Made by a program: the position numbers and the translations under genes | Shown: in pieces, positions 56,721 through 64,000 of the stretch | How the letters are laid out: every line of letters begins with the position of its first letter | How positions within the stretch are numbered: position 1 is the stretch's first letter | The notes under the pieces: model-generated | The model's input: only the letters and a program-made list of their open reading frames with translations | Databases searched by the model: none | What the model was told of the DNA's origin: nothing | Source of the DNA: Chrysaora quinquecirrha | Taxonomy: Eukaryota > Cnidaria > Scyphozoa > Semaeostomeae > Pelagiidae | NCBI GenBank assembly: GCA_014526335.1 | Contig: JACTAT010000042.1 | Location: forward strand, 1,312,941-1,376,940 | DNA length: 64,000 nt | Direction: 5' to 3'

Positions 56721-56952
56721 CATGGCGGATGCCGGTTCCGAACTTGAGTCAGAGAACGTTTGGTTGAACCAACTTCTCCGGTTGTTCTGTGAAAACGATG
56801 ATTCCGAATATCTTCAGGTTGAAGAAATAAAACAAAGATGTGTAAGAAGAATTCAAAAAATGGTTACAAGTAAAGGAATCAACCAAAATGTTCACTTATG
56901 CGAATTTTTATCTTTGCAATTCCCCAGACCCCAAACACAAACATTGACTTGA
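56721..56952 (+). CDS. Possible first exon, MADAG protein, unrecognised
   Basis: The ATG at 56721 in good context (CCAACATGG) opens MADAGSELESENVWLNQLLR, then LFCENDDSEYLQVEEIKQRC and VRRIQKMV. The open frame ends at a TGA at 56950-56952, but ACAA|GTAAAG near 56869 could be a splice donor ending the exon after MVT. The protein start is acidic then helical, and I recognise no family. The left arm of the inverted duplication carries the same start with changes (MADAGADLESENVWLN) on the minus strand, after which similarity stops. That suggests the gene start itself was duplicated. Either strand could be the original. Confidence 0.4.
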
Positions 56953-57052
56953 AGCCAAGATGCCCAAACCAGGAACCTATCCAGTAAGCATAACAATCTT
57001 TTCATATTTCACTTGCTTATGACTATATCAAACTATTTCTAATGTTAGCAGG

Positions 57053-57440
57053 GATTTACCTTGACACCCGCGATGCGGGTGAGTTTTTACCTTGACACCC
57101 GCGATGCGGTGTTTTTAGTTTAGCCTTGGAAAGACAAGATACCACTCAGCTTTTTTAACTTGCTGCCTTTTAACCTGCAGCCTTCTGAACTTTCGCTAGA
57201 GTCCGGGGAGGTTGTGGGATGCCATGGGAGCTAACCTCCCCGGACTCTAGCGAAAGTTCAGAAGGCTGCAAGTTAAAAGTCAGCAAGTTAAAAGGAAGCT
57301 GAGTGGTATCTTGTCTTTCCAAGGCTAAACTGGTACTAATCTTCACCCGCATCGCGGGTGTCAAGGTAAAAACTCACCCGCATCGCGGGTGTCAAGGTAA
57401 AAAGCTCGCCCGCATCGCGGGCGTCAAGTTAAAAAGCTAG
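57053..57440 (+). mobile_element. Foldback hairpin element with Helitron-type 3' end
   Basis: A near-perfect palindrome: left arm 57053-57213, loop of about 19 bp, right arm from 57233. The stem is AACCTCCCCGGACTCTAGCG.. and mirrors. The outer parts are tandem 31-32 bp units, each containing the small hairpin CACCCGCATCGCGGGTG plus TCAAGGTAAAAA: two in the left arm (minus orientation) and three in the right. The right end reads CGCCCGCATCGCGGGCG, 13 bases, CTAG, then T. That is the standard Helitron 3' terminus (hairpin, short spacer, CTRR) with insertion before T. On the minus strand the left end gives hairpin..CTAA. Confidence 0.7.
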
Positions 57441-58061
57441 TCTGCTATTAATAAGGAAGACCTTTAAGAACCTTCAACATGGTATATTCCCATGTCTTAA
57501 AGCAATGAACAAATATAAGTTAATTGAGAAAAGTATAAGTTAAATGGAAATGTCTGTTAATGTCGGAAAATGAAAATATCTGCTGGCAGTGTTGAAGTTT
57601 TTAATGCCGGGTGCATTAGTAGATAAGCTCAAACACCACGTCAAGGAGCACCCTTTGTTTGAGTTTTCCATTTTTTCTGAACAGCTTTTGAGGAATTTTG
57701 CCATGAAATTCTACTGTTCCCGAGAAAGGAAAGACATATTCCCATAGGCATGATCGGAGAATATGTAAAACCAAAACTCGTTGCCTACATGAAGTACCAT
57801 GGAATGCTCATGCAAGGGGGAGCTGCTGCAATGTGATATTGCGGGATCTCACTGAAGTGTGAGATCTGGTCCCCTTTGGCCATGTGGCCTGGGCCATGTT
57901 AGTGCACTGTGACATACAATTGCAACATGTATGCATTTGTTTATGTGATCTCCCTGTGGCACAAATATGTGCTGCTACTCACTGTGCTGCTTGTGATGAG
58001 TGGGAGATCACTGGGCACTGGTTTGGCGCTGAGATGAGCATAGCTTCGATTGCTTATATGA
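57441..58061. other. Region between hairpin element and Helitron helicase
   Basis: A plus frame at about 57595-57743 (MPGALVDKLKHHVKEHPLFE.. KFYCSRERKD) has a protein-like composition and could be a remnant exon. No splice sites or family support it. The rest is probably Helitron 3' non-coding sequence. Confidence 0.3.
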
Positions 58062-59959
58062 TTAAGCGAGTACTTCATGACAGACGATGTTCTTTGTGTG
58101 GCTTCCTTGTGATGCAAAAACTTTGAGACCATTGAATGATTGAGCTCTTGACATTGCGACGTACAGCTGTCCATGGCTGAAGACTGGTTGGGGTAGGTAG
58201 ACACCAACGCGACTCAACGACTGGCCTTGTGCTTTGTAGATTGTGAGACAATATGCCAATCGGACAGGAAACTGCAGTCGTGCAATGTTGACTGGTAGTG
58301 TGTTGTCCTGAGAAGTCATGGTGACTTTTGGTATCATGACATATTGTCCCCTGTATTCTTTGGAAATGATTTCTGCACAGATGAGATGGTTTCTGAGGTC
58401 ACGAACAATGAGTCGTGTGCCATTGCAAAGGCCTTTCTTGGGATTGATATTCCTCAGCAATATTATGGTTGCTCCAAGCTGAAAAATAAAGAGAACAATA
58501 AATGTGGGGAAAGTAATTAAGAAATAGATACAGGGGGAAAATTGAAAAAGAACATGAGGTAAAAAGAGACGACAAATAAGCGTGAGCATACCTTCAGTTC
58601 GAAGTTGTGTAGTGGCATTCCACTTGGAGTCTGAGCATTGAGGAATTCTACTGGGTATGCAGCTGCTTCATGGGGATCATCTGTAACCACTCTGTCTGTG
58701 CTCAGATATGTGCGGCTATCTGTGTTGAGTTGCTGCAGTACCAGAGAGTTGATCTGATGTGAGAACTCATTCTTTGGAGTAAGACAGCAACGTTCTGACA
58801 TTGTTTCAGGGTCAACCATGAGATTTGGTTCACCTGGTTGTGTTGGTGGGTACACAGATTGAAGCATGTCTTCAAGTGATGGTACCACAATGTTACCAGG
58901 AAGAGTTACTTGCTCCTCTTCATCATGTGGCTCTTCACCGTTTCCTATTCTCAGCAACCAGTCTGCAAACTGTCGGTATGTGTTGTCCCGAACAGCACGC
59001 ATGTTGGTCGCAAGTTGGAATTGGTGGAAATGTCTCCACAGATGAGAGGTTTTAAGACACTCCTGAACAATTTGCTCTCTGCCTGCTCTCAGAACTACAG
59101 GAAGGACCTGGCGGAAGTCACCTCCTAATAGTATGTACTTACCACCAAATGGTGTGTCAATTTGTGTTATATCTCTCAAGAGAATGTCAACAACATTTAA
59201 TGCTTTTGCTGGGATCATGGATGCCTCGTCCCATATAAAGACTGTTGTTTCTAAAAGCTTGCGTGCTCTTGCACTTTGGCGCTTTATATTGCAAGTAGAT
59301 TGTGGTAATAAAGGAATAGGTATTTGGAAAGTTGAGTGTGCTGTAGCACCATTGATAAGTAGTGTGCTAGCTATGCCTGAGTAAGCTACACAAATAACTT
59401 TGATACCTAATGCCTGCAGATTATGAACAATGGTGTTATACAGAAAAGTCTTACCCGTTCCTGCTGGTCCATCAACGAAGAAGCAATTTTGCTGCGAGTT
59501 GGTCTGTACTGCATCCATGACTGTGTCATAGATGTGGCCTTGCTCATTATTCAAATTTGCATGCATTTCTTGACCAAGCCGCTGCTCCTCTTCTATATCT
59601 ATGTGATGGATATCATTTTGTGGTTGCACAAAATTCTGTGGCAGCTGTGGAAGATCTGCAAAGTCTGCATCTCTCATGGATTTGCCATGAACCCTCAGAT
59701 TGGTATCAATATCCCACAACAGAAGATGCAAATGCCTGTCTTCGAAGGTTATGGTAGGATCATTGAAATGCTGCTGATCTTGATGAATGTAATCCTCTGC
59801 CATGGCCTCTTTGAATTCATCAAACAGTGCTCTGATATCTGATGGTGTTTGGAAGACAATCAGGGTAGAAAATAATTGCCTCATTTGAAAGGGCATGTTC
59901 ATAAGTTGTGCTTCTTGTAAGCAAGCTCTGTGCTCTCTGTCATCTTCAAGCAGTCCCAT
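58062..59959 (-). pseudogene. Helitron PIF1-like helicase part
   Basis: From the ATG-like codon at 59959 (MGLLEDDREH) the frame contains Walker A GPAGTGKT (about 59447-59470), AYSGIASTLL, ahstf motif ATAHSTFQIP, Walker B FIWDEASM (about 59216-59240) and GGKYILLGGDFRQVLPVV. It ends in LHNFELK at a donor GTATGC. The intron is 58479-58591 (acceptor TTTTCAG). Exon 2 continues LGATIILLRNINPKKGLCNG, then AYCLTIYKAQGQSLSRVGVY and VAMSRAQSFNGLKVF (helicase motif VI), ending HEVLA at 58062. This helicase would unwind donor DNA during rolling-circle transposition. Apart from its lost upstream frame it is well preserved. Confidence 0.92.
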
Positions 59960-60173
59960 TGCTCTTGCTGCTTCTTTAAATGTGTCATGTGTTTGGCCAT
60001 CTAGGGTTCTAAGGTTCTCAAGGATGTTGCACCTCTACAGTGTAGCAGAAGTAGCCTTAGTGCAAACCTTTCTTGCTGTGACATGAAGAACTCTATCCTC
60101 TCGCCCCTCATGGAAATAGATGTTCTGCTGGAGGGGTAGGTGGATTGCAAGTCGAATGATAGTGTGACTTCTG

Positions 60174-60998
60174 TCATGTAACTTGAACTGCAAGATTCTG
60201 AAAACAGATGTGGTGTGGTCCAACATACCTTGCATTCAGGTACTGCATGATTTCATCATGGTGGACAGTGTTTTCTCTGATTTCTAGATGAGCACAATCA
60301 TAACCTTTGTTGATGTACTTGAAAATGTACTTCACACTTGCAATTGATGTGCATATTTCAACATTGATGTGGCAGTTGAATTTCATCAAAAGCTGTGGAT
60401 TGTGTGGTACGACCCAGGAATCATTCACTCTGTGATTACGTAGTTCTGCTGTATGTTGTCCACGTCTTCTGTAGAGTGGGTAGCCATTGACATTGAAGTC
60501 AGTTTCCTGGTTAATTGCTTTTGGGAAATCTTTCTTGCATTTCCCATTCACCATACAAACACATGTTGGATTGAGTTCTCCACAAGGACCATGAATCACG
60601 TGCTTCTTGACCACCTGATGTAGTTGTGGGTTTACCTGTACATCTGGTATTTCAGCTGATACCAGTCTGTCCACATCTGCTGCTGTGCGAGGTTTGTCCT
60701 CATCATGAAGAAATAGCAAAATGTGTGCATGTGGTAAACCACGTTTCTGGAACTCTATTGTATAGACATAAGCCTTGACACGGACCAGTACATGTCGTTC
60801 CAGAATATCTTTGAGTAGCTCTTTGAGTTTGAGTTCAAAGACGCGAGTGACTATGTCTGGCCTGTCATTTGGTTGTTGATTGGGACGAATGTTTTCAATT
60901 ACTTCAGGCCATCTAGGATTAGCTGTCATGGTTTGAAATATGTCAGGCTTGCCATACTTTCTAACAATGGTCATTGCATCTTGATAATTCTGATACAT
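60174..60998 (-). pseudogene. Helitron Rep (HUH nuclease) part
   Basis: Key motifs: FQTMTANPRWPEV, the two-His metal-binding motif in GLPHAHILLF (about 60720-60740), GPCGELNP with C(V)CMVNGKCKKDFPK, and the catalytic tyrosine region KYIFKYINKGYD (about 60300-60340). The Rep domain nicks one strand and joins it to the target. After YLNARYV the frame shifts. A third frame (60035-60215) holds the following FRILQFKLHDRSH..RLAIHLPLQQNIYF block. About 75 residues usually found before ERF(A)LRLLLLH are missing. Confidence 0.92.
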
Positions 60999-62398
60999 GT
61001 TTCGCTCACTACCTTTGAATGATGATGGTAGGATGACAACACGCCCAACATTTGCATAGTTTCTTCAGCCCGTGTGCGAACATGATCCATGAGGCCTTGG
61101 TAGGACTCAACTCGCAATTCTGCTTGATGTAGTCTGATGTATGCAAGTTCATTTCCTTCAATTTTAGTGTATGCATCCACCAAGTATTGTTGGAAAAGTT
61201 GACTTGCATTGTGAATTGCAGAGAATTCTTCTCTGAATGCAAGCCTGTATGCATAGAACTCGTTCAGACTCAGACGGTTTCTTCTGTTGCGAACAGGATG
61301 TTGCTGTTGTTGGCGGTTTTGTATCTGGAGATCTGTGTGCCAACCAAATTCTCCATGGAAAAACAACAAAGGATATGTCATAGGATCTGCATTTGGTGAT
61401 GTTGCTTGTATATGTATCGTATTGTTATCTGCAGTTGGATATATGACAATATCCCTGTCTGCTGGATTTGGTGGTGCACCATTATCACCAACATATACGG
61501 CAGCAACTTCTCTTGCAACTGGATCATCATAACGACGATCTTGATGTGGGCGTCTTGCCATTATCATGCGGACTGGTGGAACTGGCTGATTGTTTGCTGC
61601 TGCATTGTTCCTTTCCCTTTCAAGAATTTGGCCCATGTTTCTGAACTGTGCTGCAAATGGGTTCACAGCGGTGAGCTCATCTTGAAGCATACGCAAAATT
61701 TCATATTGCAGATTGATATTCTCTGGGTTCGCAATTCGCTCCATTAAAGCCTGATTAGAGTCCAGGATGTACAGCTGTGCATATTCACGTCTCTGACCCT
61801 CTGGTGGGTCAGCTTGACTTGTTAAGTGGTATGCTTGGCCATGAATTGTTATGACCTTTGGTCCCCTACCAGGATGACGGTCTATTGGAGCATTCCAAGA
61901 TGCCATTGCAAGCACAGAATTATACTTACGAATGTTCTGCTTGAAATGGTTGGAATATGGAGATAGACCTTCATAAAGCTCTATAATGGCATGTGATGGT
62001 GGCTGTATTCTCGGAAGTGAAACTTTCCCACCAAAACAGCATTTGTTGCATTTATGAGAACTGTTTTCTTCTTCCGGAAAATATAGAGCAAGACAATGTT
62101 CACAAATATTGTCCATTTTGCCAAGAACATGTGGGGTTGGATTATCTTGAGCTGGTTGTTGTGCAGGTTGAGCATCTTGGTTGTTTGGTTGAATTGCAGG
62201 ATTTTGTGGCTGTTGTGCATCCTGACCAAGTTGATTCTGCAAACCTTGTAATTCCTGAAGTGGTTCTGCCATAGGAATTTGCCCATTCTCCACACCATCC
62301 ACATTCTGATTCTCTCTACCGCGTCGAGCATTGTAATGGTCTCTCTGTCGTTGTCGCTCTCGACGATTAGTGAACCTTGCTTGTCGCCGACGTGGCAT
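60971..62398 (-). pseudogene. Helitron RepHel N-terminal part
   Basis: The start is chosen at the ATG at 62398 (MPRRRQARFTNRRERQRQRD), an Arg-rich opening common in Helitrons. A Gln/Asn/Pro-rich spacer follows, then a zinc-binding group (CEHCLALYF then CNKCCFGGKVSLP, about 62020-62115). The Helitron-like N domain comes next (YNSVLAMASW, VITIHGQAYHL, YILDSNQAL, IVIYPTADN, YPLLFFHGEFGWH, LSLNEFYAYRLA, QLFQQYLVDAYTKIE). The frame is lost near 61044 just before the Rep domain. An upstream in-frame ATG would add only six residues. Confidence 0.9.
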
Positions 62399-62416
62399 GG
62401 TAACACAGAGGAACAA

Positions 62417-62928
62417 ATTTGGCTTTACAAAGAAATGTCAAAGAATACATCAATTATCATTGGTATACATCATTCATTACTATTCATTAGGTACCATATA
62501 ACATTTGTTCTTTGTAAATTGTTTCTTGCAAAAAAAAGGATTACATAAATGTTGGATATCAATTGCATTTGAGAAACATGTTGGAAAAAGTGTTATCAAT
62601 GAGGTATCAAACAGTTGTTTACCAAGGTTTGCTACATTTTTAAGCAATATCAAGAGGTATATAGGTAAAAAGTACTTGATGTTCTCAACAAATACAGAAT
62701 AAGCATTTGATATGCAGAACATGAAAATTATTGTTCATATCATTTACAATTACAAAATGTTCAGGAAATTTACGGTGTATGTTATGTGCAAGCAAGGTAG
62801 AATGATTGTACTCTCCTTTTCATTCCGACATTAAATGTACCCCTTATATACAATATTGTACATCTTCTCCTTAAGTTTGTGATGTTTTCAAAATGCACAG
62901 AGTTAATCACATATCTAATTACACACTA
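62417..62928. other. Upstream of the Helitron gene
   Basis: AT-rich. Probably Helitron 5' non-coding sequence and flank. No clear TC-type 5' terminus was identified. Confidence 0.35.
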
Positions 62929-63694
62929 GAGTACCGTCGCCATGGATGGACCACTTTTTATAAAAAATCTAATTTTGAGCTTTTCTAATTCTTTCAAGAA
63001 ATGTATTTGCTTTGTAAATGTTTCTCCATCTGTGCTTTAGATATCCTCAAATAATAAGGCTTCCTGTCCTCATCATCTCTTCACGACAATAGATTTAACG
63101 AAAAGCATTATTTTATCGTGAAAAGTAAGGCGTCGCCATCTTGGACCGCATGAAAATAACATGAACGCCACCGCAATTTCTAGCTAAATGCGCAGTAACA
63201 GCGAAAAGACGGCACGGCAACACAGCATTTTGTACGAAAGAAACAAATGGTCCATCCATGGCGACTTTGTCCTAACTCGGAATGAACAACAAACAGAGCT
63301 AAGATTCGCTTGTGACAGAAAATCTTTTATAAATCTTCAGAAATAACGAATCTTCTTGGTTTAATGCAACAGTAGGAAACAAATATTTTTATTTTCAACA
63401 AAAACAATGTCAAGAAAGAACAAAACCAAAACCGGTCTGACAAAACGTCAAGGACAAAATTGAGAATGCTTGCGGTTCTGTTCAACAGTGGGCCTCTCGG
63501 ACCATCAATTTCTCATTCAAAACAAACGAAAAAGGACGGGAAAATTCGCTATTTTACAAGATTAGAGGACAGGAAACAGGTTTTCATAGGTTTTTGAGGA
63601 ATTTCTAGCCTGAATTAGTTTGTATTTTCTATTTAGCCCAAAACTAAAATATTTATTGAAATTAAAAAGCGGTCCATCCATGGCGACGGTACTC
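62929..63694. mobile_element. 766-bp MITE with TA target duplication and repeated internal motif
   Basis: The ends read GAGTACCGTCGCCATGGATGG inward on both sides and are flanked by TA (62927-62928, 63695-63696), as for Tc1/mariner-type elements. The end motif recurs inside (GTCGCCATCTTGGACC at about 63132; GGTCCATCCATGGCGAC at about 63250), giving two direct and two inverted copies. No transposase frame. Confidence 0.8.
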
Positions 63695-63696
63695 TA

Positions 63697-64000
63697 AATA
63701 TATTTAAGTAAACAACTTAGGGAAAACAAAAGAATCACTGTGCGTGTAGTGAAAAGAACATAATAGATGGCCGCCATTGAAAACGAAACTTTTTGAGGCC
63801 GAGATAGAATCGAAAATTTCACCAACTTGTGCTTCTCAAAAGATTTACAAAAATACGGCATGCACTACCTGGGTAGAAAGGGCTTCGATCAAAAAAAAGA
63901 ATCGCATTTCTAGGTGCCCCAGGACTGGAGCCTTTCTTGTTGAATCGAACAATGGGTCATAACAATGGGGCAGCCTGATTTGCATTTAAGCATATTAGTA
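63697..64000. other. Right edge, unassigned
   Basis: One plus frame of 61 codons (63777-63962) without family features. It starts near a GATGGCCGCCATTG motif. Nothing else seen. Confidence 0.35.

Larger units (their letters stand above)
54091..56777. mobile_element. Large inverted duplication (about 410-bp arms) carrying a promoter-like region
   Basis: 54091-54497 recurs in reverse complement at 56366-56777 with about 95% similarity by eye. The inner homology continues (AGCTGTTTGTCAAGAGCCC) at 55325 and 56345, but the left copy is split by an 817-bp insertion (54498-55313). That insertion holds copy 2 of the 367-bp repeat. The arms contain four GTAGCAA(G/A)CCAAT motifs and the first codons of a frame starting MADAG. 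They end at ..GGTTGAAC on both sides. It could be a DNA element with long terminal repeats or a segmental inverted duplication; no target duplication was found. Confidence 0.75.
58062..62398 (-). mobile_element. Helitron with Rep/helicase gene, decayed
   Basis: One minus-strand coding sequence of Helitron RepHel type: N-terminal basic and zinc-finger part, HUH-type Rep nuclease, PIF1-family helicase. The frame is broken by a one-base deletion near 61044, a shift near 60220, an internal deletion of about 75 codons near 60090 and a shift near 60015. A clean 113-bp intron lies in the helicase. Helitrons move by rolling-circle replication without target duplications. The 3' terminus would be toward lower coordinates, possibly at the hairpin element (57053-57440). 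The 5' TC end was not located; the MITE at 62929 lies beyond. Confidence 0.85.

Noticed and set aside
58825..62274. Plus-strand ORFs of 60-140 codons across the Helitron
   Set aside because: They are antisense to a well-supported Rep/helicase reading frame and have no features of their own.

Overview
The window is animal nuclear DNA. It is AT-rich, has spliceosomal introns with GT-AG borders and contains no bacterial-style operons. The mix of CR1/L2-like LINEs, a Copia element, a Penelope-like fragment, a Helitron and many inverted-repeat DNA elements fits a cnidarian, most likely an anthozoan such as a coral. That placement is an inference from the repeats, not a proof.

The main host gene is on the minus strand. 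Five short exons (44769-44888, 34935-35005, 34721-34813, 21026-21095, 2774-2847) join in perfect phase. They encode RRM1, a short linker and the start of the second (pseudo) RRM of an SR splicing factor of the SRSF4/5/6 type. The remaining exons, including the RS domain, must lie left of base 1. The coding exons cover 428 bases, while the introns (9.8 kb, 0.1 kb, 13.6 kb, 18.2 kb) are filled with mobile DNA. A second host gene, on the plus strand, ends with its last exon at 10-446. It is not recognised and appears to lie inside the SRSF transcription unit.

Region by region. At 0.4-21 kb (SRSF introns) there are two elements with inverted minisatellite ends (1539-2475, 3276-4779), a small non-autonomous LTR retrotransposon with apparently identical LTRs (5632-7035), and inverted-repeat elements at 8694-10065 and 10066-12854, followed by unique intron sequence with microsatellites. 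At 21-35 kb, a LINE is split by a decayed Copia element (24447-29207), followed by tandem repeats and tRNA-like SINE heads. At 35-45 kb there is a broken same-strand gene with an EEADTR motif (36931-41026), then three MITEs, then SRSF exon 1. At 45-53 kb, a LINE fragment carries a Mutator-like element with a 9-bp target duplication (46332-48552), itself hosting another LINE piece and two hAT-like MITEs. More LINE sequence and a third inverted-array element with a cysteine-rich ORF (50635-51730) follow. At 53-57 kb there is a Penelope-like fragment, then a large inverted duplication containing a CCAAT-rich presumed promoter and a first exon. At 57-64 kb there is a near-perfect hairpin with a Helitron-type 3' end, a decayed Rep/helicase Helitron on the minus strand, and a TA-flanked MITE.

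Nesting gives a relative history: LINEs entered first, Copia and the Mutator-like element landed in LINEs, and hAT-like MITEs landed in the Mutator-like element. The LTR element at 5632-7035 looks youngest. The most unusual pattern is the repeated design of short modules bounded by inverted purine-rich minisatellite arrays.
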